Part shown: positions 33,941-44,173 of the stretch, piece after piece | How positions within the stretch are numbered: position 1 is the first letter of the stretch | How the letters are laid out: every line of letters starts with the position of its first letter | DNA from: Mycoplasma buteonis | Lineage (GTDB): Bacteria > Bacillota_I > Bacilli_A > Mycoplasmatales > Metamycoplasmataceae | Length of the DNA stretch: 64,000 nucleotides | Direction of reading: 5' to 3' | NCBI RefSeq assembly: GCF_000733865.1 | Contig: NZ_JPOK01000004.1 | Coordinates: 124,001-188,000 of the forward strand | Position numbers and translations under genes: made by a program | Notes under the pieces: generated by a model | What the model saw: only the letters and a program-made list of their open reading frames with translations | What the model was told of the DNA's origin: nothing | Database searches by the model: none

Positions 33941-34772
33941 TGACTTTGATTACTTTATCTTTGATTTAGATGGTACTTTATTAAATAATAATCGTCAAGT
34001 TACACAAAACACAAAAGAAGCTCTTTTAAAACTAAAAACACTAGGTAAAAAAGTGATAATAGCAACCGGTAGACCTTATTATATGAATAGAGAACTTTTT
34101 ACCAGCTTAGAAATTAGTGATCCGCTCATTGCAATTAATGGTAGTACAATTGTTTTGAACTGACAAAAAGATGAAGTTGAAATTTTAGGAAAACTTGATC
34201 ATGATGAAGCAAAACAAATTACTAAATACTTTGAAACTAATCAAATTGACTACCTTAGTTACACTAAAACAAAAATGTTTGGGCAAAATTTTAACCACCC
34301 TTCTTGATTTGATTTAAGAATTTATCCTTATCAAGATGTAAAGCACCCAAATCACTGAGATTATGAACAAATTAGTTTTTACAAAGTTCTAGAGCAAGAT
34401 TCAGAAATTAATGTATTAAAATTATTAGTGCTTAGAGAAAAAGTTCAAAACAAAATTCCTGATTTGCTAGAATTTTTAAAACAATTTAAAAATTTATATG
34501 TGGTAGCTTCACAAAGTAATGTACTTGACATTATGCCTTTAAATCAAAACAAAGGTAATGCTATTAAAAAGCTTTTTGCTGAGCAAAATTGAGATTTAAA
34601 ACGTGCTGTGGCTTTTGGTGACGCACTAAATGACATCGAAATGTTAAAAACAGTAGGTTATTCAGTTGCAATGGGAAATGCTCACGAAAAAGTTCAATCA
34701 ATTGCAGATTATGTAACCGATACAAATGAAAATGAAGGAGTGGCTAAGTTTATTAACTTAATCACAAAATAG
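33906..34772 (+). CDS. HAD-superfamily (Cof-type) phosphatase
   Basis: A HAD phosphatase of about 288 residues. Motif I is FIFDLDGTLLNNN, motif II is VIIATGRPYY (Thr), motif III/IV are KG near NQNKGNAIKKLF and FGDALNDIEML. The C2-type cap between them marks the Cof family, which acts on sugar phosphates or flavin phosphates. The start is uncertain: in-frame ATGs occur at 33906, 33915 and 33924, all overlapping ulaF. Co-translation with ulaF suggests that it dephosphorylates an intermediate or a stray sugar phosphate of this pathway. Confidence 0.85.
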
Positions 34773-34773
34773 T

Positions 34774-35253
34774 ATGAGTTTAAAGAAAATTAGAATTAAT
34801 TATGTTGATAATAAATGATGATATCAACCACCAATTTGGACTATGTCAATGCACAAATGAGCTTATCGACCATTTTTGGAATTTCAACAATGTATTAAAT
34901 TTTTAAACTTAGAAACTACACCATGTTGAATAAGTTTAAATGGTGATTCATCTTTCCGTGCTTTTAATCAAATCCAAAAAATACATAATAGTGAAATTCG
35001 TCTTAATCCTAATTTACTAACTCATCAAAAAGATTTTATTGTAATGTTAACAGATCAAATTCAAATTAAAATTACACAAAAAGGATTAAAAAATATCCAA
35101 AAAGGAAAAGCTTTTTCTTTCCCAACTTCTAGCTTTTTAAAATTTGCTTTAGAATCAAAAGGTAAATTAAATTCAGATGAAGCTTATCAATTTGTGTTTA
35201 ATAATGGTTTTGATTTCGAAATTAATATAATCAAAAAAGACGAATTTAATTAA
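34774..35253 (+). CDS. Hypothetical protein at end of ula operon
   Basis: A 159-residue soluble protein I do not recognise. The first 60 residues are rich in Trp and aromatic residues (NKWWYQPPIWTMSMHKWAY), mostly with UGA codons, and the remainder is Lys-rich with mixed alpha/beta character. No membrane segment or signal peptide is seen. The ATG follows the HAD stop by 1 base, so it belongs to the same transcript, and the terminator follows it. A DNA- or ligand-binding role cannot be inferred. Confidence 0.65.
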
Positions 35254-35264
35254 ATTAAAGTGTT

Positions 35265-35292
35265 AAGCCCTATTTTGTAGGGCTTTTTTATT
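35265..35292 (+). terminator. Terminator of the ula operon
   Basis: An 8-bp stem AAGCCCTA / TAGGGCTT with loop TTTTG is followed by TTTTTATTTTT, 12 bp after the last gene. Confidence 0.92.
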
Positions 35293-35325
35293 TTTAAAAC
35301 CACTTTAAAATTTCAGACTTTTTAA

Positions 35326-35331
35326 TATAAT
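35326..35331 (+). promoter_or_regulatory. rplJ-rplL promoter -10 box
   Basis: TATAAT at 35326-35331 lies 6 bases before the predicted start of the L10 leader RNA at about 35338. Confidence 0.65.
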
Positions 35332-35337
35332 ATAAAG

Positions 35338-35409
35338 GCAATACATAAAGACAGCAACTGCACAGCTTAAATATGTTGCCGAGTGTATGTCATTAACTTG
35401 TTGTATTGC
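35338..35409 (+). ncRNA. Ribosomal protein L10 leader RNA
   Basis: A structured leader upstream of rplJ. The ends GCAATACA (35338-35345) and TGTATTGC (35402-35409) pair perfectly. The interior AAAGACAGCAAC with GTTGCCGAG forms the kinked internal stem typical of the Firmicute L10 leader. The L10(L12)4 complex binds it to repress its own operon. The call rests on position and secondary structure read by eye. Confidence 0.8.
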
Positions 35410-35436
35410 ACCAAAAATTTTGAAAGGAGGCAAAAG

Positions 35437-35934
35437 ATGTCAGAATCAAAATTAAGAGCAGCTAAAAGAGAAGTTGTTGCTGAAATTTTAGACAGAATTC
35501 AAAATTCACAAGCTTTAGCATTTGCTGAATACCGTGGACTTACAGTTGCTGAGTTACAAGAATTCAGAAAAGAAGCTAAACAAATGGGTGTTGAAATTAA
35601 AGTTTTCAAAAACAGATTAGTTAAAATTGCTGCTGAACAAGCTGGACTTGCTGACTTAGCAGATCATTTAGTAGGACCTAACATTTTTGCTTTTTCACAA
35701 AACGATCAAATGTCTGCTGCTAAACTACTTGTGGCATTTGCTAAAAAACACAAATTAATGGTTGTTAAAGCAGGTACATTTGAAGGTAAAGTTGTTGACG
35801 CTGCTGGAGTTAAAATGGTTGCTTCACTTCCTACATACGAAGAAGCACTTGGAATCCTTGCACGTTCAATGATGGCACCATTACAACAAATGTCATTATC
35901 ACTTAAATTAGTAAGTGAAGGTAAATCAGAATAA
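35437..35934 (+). CDS. rplJ: 50S ribosomal protein L10
   Basis: A 165-residue stalk-base protein. It starts at MSESKLRAAKREVVAEI because AAAGGAGGC lies directly upstream; an in-frame upstream reading through the leader is not used. AFAEYRGLTVAELQEFRKE and EIKVFKNRLVKIAAE are canonical L10. The C-terminal helix (MMAPLQQMSLSLKLVSEG) binds L7/L12 dimers, encoded next. Confidence 0.96.
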   Translation: MSESKLRAAKREVVAEILDRIQNSQALAFAEYRGLTVAELQEFRKEAKQMGVEIKVFKNRLVKIAAEQAGLADLADHLVGPNIFAFSQNDQMSAAKLLVAFAKKHKLMVVKAGTFEGKVVDAAGVKMVASLPTYEEALGILARSMMAPLQQMSLSLKLVSEGKSE

Positions 35935-35965
35935 TATAAATTAGCATACGAAAGGAAAAAATAAA

Positions 35966-36337
35966 ATGGCTAAATTAACAAAAGAAACATTTATTGAATC
36001 ATTAAAAGAAATGTCAATTAAAGAAGTTATGGAACTTGTTGACGCAATGAAAGAAGAATTCGGTATCGACCCTATGGCAGCTGTTGCAGTTGCTGCAGCA
36101 CCAGCCGAAGGTGGAGCTGAAGAAAAATCAAGCGTTAAAGTTGTTCTTAAAGCTGATAACGGTAAAAAAGTTGCTATTATCAAAGTTGTTAAAGATCTTC
36201 TTAATGTTGGACTTATGGACGCTAAGAAAATCGTTGACTCATTACCAGCAGTTCTTAAAGAAGACGTTAAACCAGAAGAAGCTGAAGCAATGAGAGCTGC
36301 TTTAGTTGAAGCTGGAGCTGATGTTTCAGTTGAATAA
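35966..36337 (+). CDS. rplL: 50S ribosomal protein L7/L12
   Basis: A 123-residue stalk protein. The N-terminal dimerisation helix ([29 protein letters not shown]) is followed by an Ala-rich hinge ([16 protein letters not shown]). The C-terminal factor-binding domain ([38 protein letters not shown]) is complete. AAAGGAAAA precedes the ATG, 31 bp after rplJ. Confidence 0.97.
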   Translation: MAKLTKETFIESLKEMSIKEVMELVDAMKEEFGIDPMAAVAVAAAPAEGGAEEKSSVKVVLKADNGKKVAIIKVVKDLLNVGLMDAKKIVDSLPAVLKEDVKPEEAEAMRAALVEAGADVSVE

Positions 36338-36356
36338 TTAATTCAATAAATAATAT

Positions 36357-36392
36357 AAAATTCACATTCTACAATGTGAATTTTTTTATTCT
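36357..36392 (+). terminator. Terminator after rplL
   Basis: A 12-bp stem AAAATTCACATT / AATGTGAATTTT with loop CTAC is followed by TTTATT. It ends the rplJL operon before the convergent pfkA. Confidence 0.9.
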
Positions 36393-36424
36393 TCCATATT
36401 TGTGTCTATTAAAGTTAGACTATA

Positions 36425-36450
36425 TTAAAAAATCGGCTATTGCCGATAAT
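36425..36450 (-). terminator. Terminator of the valS-folD-pfkA operon
   Basis: ATCGGC / GCCGAT (36432-36437 / 36442-36447) around TATT is followed on the minus strand by TTTTTTAATA, just past the pfkA stop. Confidence 0.85.
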
Positions 36451-36451
36451 T

Positions 36452-37429
36452 TTATTTTGCTTGGTTAAGTTTATTAAATTTAATTGCACGAGCAACTGCT
36501 TTTTCTTTTGCTTTGTTTTCCATGCTTAAAGCTTCAAGAATAGGAACTCCTACAATATCATTATTAATGATACCGATAGCTAAACCGCTTTTACCTTCTA
36601 AAAGGTATTCAACAGCTTTCATTCCCATTAAAGTTGATAAAATTCTTTCTTGTGCAGTAGGTGTTCCACCACGTTGAATATGATTTAATGAGTTAGTTCT
36701 AGTATCTCATCCTGTAGCAGCTTGAATTTGTTTTTCAAGTTCTGATACTTTATAACATTTTTCAGAAACGATAACAATAACGCTTCTTCTGCCTTCTTGT
36801 TTAGTTAATTCAACTGCTTTATTGATAATTTCTTCTTCAGATAAACGATATTGGCTAGTAGCAATAATTTCAGCACCAGTAGCTAAACCTGAATATAAAG
36901 CTAAATCACCACACATATTACCCATAACTTCAACAATCATAATTCTTTTATGACTTTTTGCAGTATCTCTAATTTTATCCACAGCGTCCACAATTGTATT
37001 TAAAGCTGTATCATATCCAATTGTATAATCACTTGAAGCAATATCATTATCAATTGTTCCTGGAAGTCCAATAGTTTTTACACCTAATTCGTGTAATAAT
37101 TGAGCTCCTTGATAACTTCCATCTCCACCAACTACAACTAAAGCATCAATATCTAAGTCTTTTAAGTTTTTGGCAGCTTTTTCTCTAACTTCAGGTTGTT
37201 TAAACTCTGGAAAACGAGCTGAATAAATAAATGTTCCACCTTGGTTTAAATAAGCGTCAACATCTAAATTTTTAGCACTTACAATATTGTTGTTGTATAA
37301 ACCTTTGTATCCTTCATAAACTACAAAAGCTTCTAAACCGTTTGCTTGCGCTTGTTTTACAACAGCACGAACAGCATTATTCATACCTGGAGCATCACCA
37401 CCAGAAGTTAGAATTGCAATTTTTCTCAT
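36452..37429 (-). CDS. pfkA: 6-phosphofructokinase
   Basis: A 325-residue ATP-dependent PFK, the committed step of glycolysis. ILTSGGDAPGMNNAVRAVV and VVGGDGSYQGAQ are the ATP site. The catalytic segment is LPGTIDNDIASSDYTIGYDTALN (about residues 122-144), and VEVMGNMCGDLALYSGLATGAE and HIQRGGTPTAQER bind fructose 6-phosphate and effector. TTAGGAGAAAT precedes the ATG. It is third in an operon with valS and folD. Confidence 0.96.
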
Positions 37430-37466
37430 AATTCATTTCTCCTAATATTTTTTATTAATTTTACTC

Positions 37467-38297
37467 TTATCTAAAAATATCTACTAAATTTTTAAGTAAA
37501 CAAACAACTGTCATGGGTCCAACTCCACCAGGAACCGGAGTAATTGCTGATACTTTATCTTTAACATCTTCATAATCAACATCACCGCAAATGTCTGTTG
37601 TCACTTTATCATCTAAGTTTGTACCAACATCAATAATAATAGCACCTTCTTTTACATTTTCTGCTTTTACATATTTAGCTACACCAATTGCAACTATTAT
37701 AATATCAGCATTTTCAATACCCTTAATTCCAGTATTTTCGTCATATGTAGCTACATTAGCTCCCATTCTTTTAATAATGTGAGCTAGCGGCTTACCAACA
37801 AGGTGACTTCTACCTACAACACAAACTTTTTTATCTTTTACATCAATTTTATAGTGTTCCATTAATTCTAATACAGCTCTAGCTGTTGCTGGAATAAAGT
37901 GCTTTTCTTTGTTATCGTTATAAAGTTTAAATTCGTTTTTTGTACTTAAACCATCAATGTCTTTATCATAAGGAACCGCATCTAAAATAACCTGTTTTGG
38001 TATATGATGTGGCAGTGGAAGTTGAATAATTACACCATCAGAATATTCATTAATATCGTCTAATTTCATTAGTAATCTATTTTGAGAAATATTTTCTCTA
38101 AAATGATGAACCTTAACTTCGATACCTACTTCTTCACATTTTTTTCTTTTTTGCTCAACGTATTTAGTTGAAGCTGGATTATCACCCACTTGAACAATTG
38201 CTAATCTAGGTTGTCTACTTAAATTTAAGTCTTCTAAATCTTTTTTAAGTTGTTCTAATTCGCTTTTAGCTAATTCTTTACCACTTAATATTTGCAT
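37467..38297 (-). CDS. folD: Methylenetetrahydrofolate dehydrogenase/cyclohydrolase
   Basis: A 276-residue bifunctional folate enzyme making 10-formyl-THF. The substrate-site Lys is in STKYVEQKRKKCEEVGIEV (about residue 45-55), GVIIQLPLPHHIP and DKDIDGLS follow, and the NADP-binding VVGRSHLVGKPLAHIIKRMGANV and TPVPGGVGPMTV are complete. It overlaps the valS end by 13 bp. A strong AGGAGGAAC site lies in the valS tail. Confidence 0.96.
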   Translation of the reverse strand: MQILSGKELAKSELEQLKKDLEDLNLSRQPRLAIVQVGDNPASTKYVEQKRKKCEEVGIEVKVHHFRENISQNRLLMKLDDINEYSDGVIIQLPLPHHIPKQVILDAVPYDKDIDGLSTKNEFKLYNDNKEKHFIPATARAVLELMEHYKIDVKDKKVCVVGRSHLVGKPLAHIIKRMGANVATYDENTGIKGIENADIIIVAIGVAKYVKAENVKEGAIIIDVGTNLDDKVTTDICGDVDYEDVKDKVSAITPVPGGVGPMTVVCLLKNLVDIFR

Positions 38298-40774
38298 TTT
38301 AGTTCCTCCTCGTATTGTTTTAAATCACTCTTATATTTATTTAATTTATTTTGCTCTAATTCTATTTTTTCTTTAGGCGCTTTTTTAACAAAGTTTTCAT
38401 TTGCTAACATTTTTTCAGCACGCATGATTTCTGATTTTACAAATTCAATCTGATTTAATAATAAATTCTTATTTTTTTCTTTTTGTTCGCTTGAAATTTT
38501 GATGTATAAATTATTTTCTTTTAAAGCAATTAGATAATCGTTGTTTAAAGTTTCTTTTGCAAAAGCAAGTTTATTAATTGTGTCACTTGCTAGAGTGCTA
38601 ATTTCTGAAGTTAAACAATATTCAATAACATCTTTTTTAGAAATTTGATTATCTTCACGATATTTTCTAATAGCAGTAACAATTTCGATTAAATCATCAA
38701 TATATTGAGTATTTTTATCATCATTAAATACCGGTCATTGTTGTTCTAAAATTTCTTTATTAAACACTGTTGAATAAATTCTATCGGTTATAAATGGTAA
38801 AAATGGATGTAAAACAATCAATGTTTTTTCTAAAACTAATAAAGCACCTTTTTTAGATGGATTAGTTTTGAGAAGCTCAACATATCAACTACTTAAATCG
38901 CTAAATAAATATTTATAAATTTCAGAACCAATCACTGCAAATTCATAATTATCCATATTTTGATTGATTTGATTTGATAAATTTGCCAATTTATTCATAA
39001 TTCAATAATCAGCATTTGTTAACTCATTATTAGCATCTTCAGGCATGTCAGAAATATATTTAGCAATATTTCATAATTTATTGTTAACTCTTCAAGCTGC
39101 TTCAACTTTTTCTGTTGAAAATCTAATATCCATACCAGGAGAAGTGTTAGTTAATAAAAATCATCTCAATGAATCAGAACCATATTGCTCTACCATATCC
39201 ATTGGATCAACACCATTATTTAAAGATTTAGACATCTTTCTACCTTGTGAATCACGGATTAATCCATGAAGTAATAGGTTTTTAAAAGGTATTTTATCCA
39301 TAAATTCTAATCCAAAGAAGTACATTCTTGCAACTCAAAAGAAAATTAAGTCATATCCCGTTACTAAAAGTGAATAAGGATAATATCTATCAAGTAATTT
39401 ATTTTGCTTTGGTCAATTTAAAAATGTAAAAGGAGCAATACCAGAACTAAATCATGTATCTAAAACGTCAGAATCTTGAACTCATTCACTACCAGGTGAT
39501 TCAATTTGGACTTTGATATTACCTTCTTCGTCATACCAAGCCGGAATTCTGTGACCTCATCATAATTGACGCGAAATTGTTCAATCATAAACGTTTTCCA
39601 TTCATTTTTCAAGTGTTGCTCTAAAACGCTTAGGATAAAATTCTACAGCCTCATCAGAATTTAAGTTATTTAAAATTAAATCTCTAAAATGATCCATTTT
39701 TACAAATCACTGAGGTAGAACTAAGGTTTCAACAACAGTTTTTGAGCGATCGCTAATACCAACATTTGAAACGGTAGTTTCAATTTTTTCAATAAAGTTG
39801 TTTTCACTAAGATAATTAGCAATTTTTTCACGCGCTTCAAAACGTTCTAAACCATGAAATTCTGAACCAGGAGCATTAATATAACCATTTTTATCAATTG
39901 TTTCAATAATTTCTAAACCTAATTTTTGAATGATTGAAATATCAGCTTCAGCATGAGCGCTAAGTTTCATTAATCCAGTACCAAATTCAGGATCTACATA
40001 TGAATCAGCGATAATAGGAAGCTCTTTTTGAGTAATGGGATGAATAACTACTTTACCTAAATATTTTTGATATCTATCATCATTAGGAGCGAATACAACA
40101 GCAACATCACTAAGAAGTGTTTCTGTTCTAACTGTAGCTATAACCAAATAATCATTTGTATCTTTAATCTTGTACTTAATGTAGTACATTTTTTGTTCAG
40201 TAGGTTCGTTATTTACTTCTATATTTGATAAAGCTGTTTGTAACTTAATATCTCAATTAATAGCTCTAACACCACGATAAATAAAACCTTTATTATATAA
40301 ATCTACAAACACTTTTAATACAGCTTGATTTGCATCATCATCCAAAGTAAAACGCTCTAAATTGTAATCAAGAGCAAGGCCAAGTTTCGCTCATTGTTTA
40401 CGGAATAAACTAGCATATTCATCTTTTCACTCTCAAATTTTTTCTAAAAACTTTTCACGACCAAAATCATGACGATTTTTACCTGTAGACTTAAAAAGAA
40501 CATCTTCTACTTTGCTTTGTGTAGCAATACCAGCATGATCCATCCCAGGTAGTCATAAAACATCATATCCTTGCAGCTTTTTGTAACGAATAATAGTATC
40601 AGGAATATAAACATCAAGTGCGTGTCCTAAGTGTAGTTTACCTGTAACATTGGGTGGCGGAAGTAAAATTGAAAATGGTTTTTTAAGTTCGTCATGTGTC
40701 ATAAAAAACTTTTTATCACGTCATTTTTGTTCTAAACCATCTTCTACTAGCTTGTGATTATAGCTTTTATCCAT
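38285..40774 (-). CDS. valS: Valyl-tRNA synthetase
   Basis: An 829-residue class-I synthetase. The HIGH motif is [15 protein letters not shown] (about residue 38) and KMSKS is RKMSKSLNN (about 519). The editing domain lies between ([13 protein letters not shown], and [10 protein letters not shown]). [10 protein letters not shown] near residue 78 is ValRS-specific, and a C-terminal Lys-rich coiled coil closes the protein. Many Trp are UGA-coded. ATAAGGAGCAAC precedes the ATG. It heads the folD-pfkA operon, and no T-box leader was seen upstream. Confidence 0.96.
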
Positions 40775-40818
40775 AGTTGCTCCTTATCATAAAATTAAAC
40801 TTTATATTAATATACATA

Positions 40819-40824
40819 ATTATA
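40819..40824 (-). promoter_or_regulatory. Putative valS promoter -10 box
   Basis: TATAAT on the minus strand, 45 bases upstream of the valS ATG, in the short region between valS and the transporter gene. No -35 box was recognised. Confidence 0.4.
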
Positions 40825-40874
40825 AATTATTTATTTTTTTAACACAGTAAATAAAAAATATGTATAATTAGCAA

Positions 40875-40907
40875 TTTAAAACCTAGCTTTAAAAAACTAG
40901 GTTTAAA
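40875..40907 (-). terminator. Terminator after the TDT transporter
   Basis: AAACCTAG and CTAGGTTT form an 8-bp stem, extended by TTTTAAA pairs, followed on the minus strand by TTAAATTG. The transporter stop codon lies inside the right arm. Confidence 0.6.
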
Positions 40908-42012
40908 ACTTCTTTTTAAAAATTTGAGTTAATAATTTCATATATTTAAAATTTAGGTAAATAACTACATATAAACTCATAAAAAATAAAATTATTGCAA
41001 CAATATATAAAAATCAATAAATTGCAGTAAAATGCTCTAGAAATAAATAGCGAGCAAAATATGCTGTTCCACTAGCAGATACCGAAGCAGGGAAAGTTAA
41101 TGCTCCATAAGTAAATCAATAATTTTTAATCTTCATTGATTTTACAAAAATTACTGCATAAATTAAAACACCTAAAATCGATCAGCAAAACAAAAAGATA
41201 GAAACTACCTGATAGCAATATTCATTATTTAAAAAATTACTTTGTAATTCTTTACCTCTATCAGGATTAAAAGCCACTAAAAATCCTAACCCAAGCATAT
41301 TTGCTGGAGATGAATAAATAGCCATGGATGGAATATGTTTTGTATCTGTATGTGGTTTAAATAGAAAACGGTATAAGAAAATAGGTGAAGTAAATAAAAA
41401 AGATAAAAAAGATAAAAATCATATACTTTGTCAGTATCAAATTGGTAAAACATCACCTAAATGATCTGCATAAGCTGCCGAAATACCAATTCCAACTAAA
41501 GGAACAAATCAAGAACCATAAGCTTTTTCTTTTGTTCAGTTTTTACCTAAAATATACTTTTTGAAAAATAAAAACATATAAATTAATTGAAAAACATTAG
41601 CTAGAAAAACTAGAATATTAGGAAAAATTAAAGAATAATACCTTGTGTTTGGATCGATAACGAATGTTGTGATAATTCACCCGATAGAATTGGAAATTAT
41701 ACATAAACAAAGTAAAGTAACACCAATAGAACCTACCATGGTTGGTTTATTAAACTCGTCTGGTAAATGTTGAAATTTTAAAATAAGATATTTTGATATA
41801 ACAAAAAATAAATAAAATAAACAAATGAAAATGCACAGAATATAAACTGCAAGTAAAAAATAATTTAAATTATTAATTGTTGTTTGTGTAGCAAAAAATC
41901 TTTCAAAAAACTCAGTAGATAAAAAAGAAAGAGATGTTGCAATTCCCATAGTTCCTAATGCTATTGAGTTAATTCCAAGTGGCACGTTTTTTCATTTATT
42001 CAAGTTTTTCAT
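40903..42012 (-). CDS. TDT-family (TehA/SLAC1-like) membrane transporter
   Basis: A 369-residue membrane protein with about ten hydrophobic segments. The opening VPLGINSIALGTMGIATSLSFL resembles the first helix of the tellurite-resistance/dicarboxylate transporter (TDT) family. The later segments SMAIYSSPANMLGLGFLVAF and NYWFTYGALTFPASVSASGTAYFA (Phe in a Pro/Gly-kinked helix) fit the anion-pore helices of that fold. Members move malate, anions or tellurite-like substrates; the substrate here is unknown. It is a single gene, divergent from proS. Confidence 0.75.
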
Positions 42013-42134
42013 AACAAATAAAATTTTATAACTAAAAAAATAATTTTGACACTAATTAAAAATAAAAGTTTTATTTAATAAGTAAAAATATACTTTTTTA
42101 TTTTTTTTTAATTAAAATATGTAAAATTTTTAAT
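42013..42134. promoter_or_regulatory. Divergent promoter region, TDT/proS
   Basis: 122 bp AT-rich spacer. A TAAAAT box at 42122-42127 ends 7 nt before the proS ATG and no Shine-Dalgarno sequence is present, so proS mRNA may be leaderless. Confidence 0.4.
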
Positions 42135-43577
42135 ATGAAAAAAGAATTAGAAAAAATAACACCATTAGAAACTGATTTTGCAAAATGATATACAGATGTT
42201 GTTAAAAATGGTAATTTAATTGCTTATGGTCCTGCAAAAGGTACATTAATTTTCAAACCAAATGCTTATGGAATTTGAGAATTAATTCAACAAAATTTAA
42301 ATGCTATTTTTAAAGAAAAAGGTGTTCAAAATGTTTATCTTCCACTCTTTATTCCACAATCATTATTCGAAATTGAAAAAGAACATGTTGAAGGATTTAA
42401 TCCTGAATTAGCAACTGTTACACATGTTGGAAATCGTGAATTAAGTGAAAAATTAGTAATTCGTCCAACATCAGAGGTTTTATTTGCTGAATTTTTCAAA
42501 AGTTCAATTAATTCATACAATGACCTTCCATTAATTTATAATCAATGAGCTAACGTTGTTCGTTGAGAAAAAACAACAAATCCTTTTTTAAGAACTAGAG
42601 AATTCTTGTGACAAGAGGGTCATACATGTCATTCAGATCCGCTAGAAGCAAGAAAATTTACTCGTTTGATGATTAGTACATATGCTAAATTTTTAAAAAA
42701 TTATTTAGCTATTCCAACAATTGTTGGTAAAAAAACGCCACACGAAAAATTTGCTGGTGCTTGTTCCACATACACAATTGAAGCTATGATGAAAGATGGA
42801 AAAGCATTACAAACTGGAACTAGTCATTATCTAGCTCAAAATTTTTCAAAAGCTTACAATATATCTTTTAGAAATAAAGAAAATCAACAAGAATATGTTT
42901 ACCAAACATCTTGAGGTGTTACTACAAGATTAATTGGTGCCTTAATTATGACACACGGAGACAACAGAGGAATTATTGTACCTCCTAGAGTCGCACCAGT
43001 TCAGGTTGATATTTTAGAGCTATTCAACAAAAAAGCTCCACAAGTTTCAGAAGTTGCTCAAAAACTTTTTGTAGATTTAAATCTTAAATTTAGAGTTAGA
43101 TTAGATTCGACAGACAAAAATCCAGGTTTTAAAGCAGCAAATAGTGAAATTCAAGGTGTTCCATTAAGAATAGAAATAGGACCAAGAGACTTAGAAAATA
43201 ATATGGTTACAATTGTGCGTAGAGATGATGTTGAAAATAAAATTTTAGTAAAAGTTGAAGACGTTAAAACAACCGTAGGACTTCTACTTGATGAAATTCA
43301 TAATAATCTTTATGAAAAAGCAGAAGAAAGATTAAAAAATAATACTGTTTTCGTTTATAACTATGAAGATTTCAAAAAAGAAATTGCTCAAAATAAATTT
43401 GTTACAGCTCCATTTTGTTGTCTAGGCGCTGCTGAAGAAAAAATTAAAGAAGAAACAGGTGCATCTACAAGATGTATTCCAAAAGTTATTGACAAACCTG
43501 AAAAAGATGTTGAATGTATCTTTAAAGACTGCAAAAAAAGAACAAATCGTTATGTCATTTTTGCTAAAGCATATTAG
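42135..43577 (+). CDS. proS: Prolyl-tRNA synthetase (type 3, archaeal/eukaryote-like)
   Basis: A 480-residue class-II synthetase. Motif 2 is [25 protein letters not shown] and motif 3 is [23 protein letters not shown]. The anticodon domain starts PPRVAPVQVDIL. The C-terminal domain with CCLG and CIPK/CIFKDCKKR cysteines is the zinc-binding-type extension of the eukaryote-like form, lacking the bacterial editing insertion. A compact type-3 ProRS is typical for mycoplasmas. Confidence 0.96.
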
Positions 43578-43586
43578 TAATATTTA

Positions 43587-43616
43587 AAATACCACTATTA
43601 ACTGTGGTATATTTTT
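43587..43616 (+). terminator. Terminator after proS
   Basis: ATACCAC (43589-43595) and GTGGTAT (43604-43610) form a 7-bp stem followed by ATTTTTT. Confidence 0.75.
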
Positions 43617-43741
43617 TAAAAAATGTAAATTTAAGTGTAAATTTATTGAAATATTAAATTAATGCTTAATAGTTGAATATACAACTGTGCCATTATTGGC
43701 ACTTTTTTCTTTTCTTAATATTTAAATTAGGAGGGCAAGTT

Positions 43742-44173
43742 ATTAAGAATCCACAAAATGAAAAGAGTGGTATGAAAACAAATAATAAATCTGATGATGA
43801 TGAATTATATACACAACAACTTGAATTTCTTAAAAGTGTTTTTAGGACATATGAAGCGTACCGAAAACAACTTCGATATGACCTTTTCACACTAAAGTAC
43901 GAATTGATGAATAAGGTAAACGATTTAGAAATTCAAAAACAAATGAAATTAATCGAAGAAAAGCTTAATGGTAAAGGTAGTTTGATTTCTTTAATATTAA
44001 GTATGATGGATAAAGAAAATGCTTGAATTATAGAAAAATGTCATTTAGATAGTGAATCTAGCAATAATCCACATTGATACTTAGATTATTTTTCAAAAAC
44101 AACCTTTTATAAGAAGAAAAGACTAGCAGTAAAAGAATTCGTTAATTTCTACTTTAATAATTTTGATGTATAG
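43742..44173 (+). CDS. MG284-family hypothetical protein (possible ATT start)
   Basis: A 133-143-residue soluble, highly charged helical protein. The segment EFLKSVFRTYEAYRKQLRYDLFTLKYELMNKV is the conserved feature of the MG284/MPN403-type mycoplasma family, as I recall it. A perfect AGGAGGG ribosome-binding site at 43731-43737 lies 4-5 nt before an ATT codon (43742) in frame, while the first ATG is 30 nt further on (43772). I therefore propose the ATT start, which table 4 allows. Synteny with M. genitalium MG283 (proS)-MG284 supports the identity. Function unknown. Confidence 0.7.

Noticed and set aside
35383-35436. Upstream extension of rplJ
   Set aside because: It runs through the L10 leader and lacks a ribosome-binding site, whereas AAAGGAGGC is directly before the ATG at 35437.
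40775-40902. T-box riboswitch before valS
   Set aside because: No specifier loop or T-box consensus is visible and the spacer is too short.
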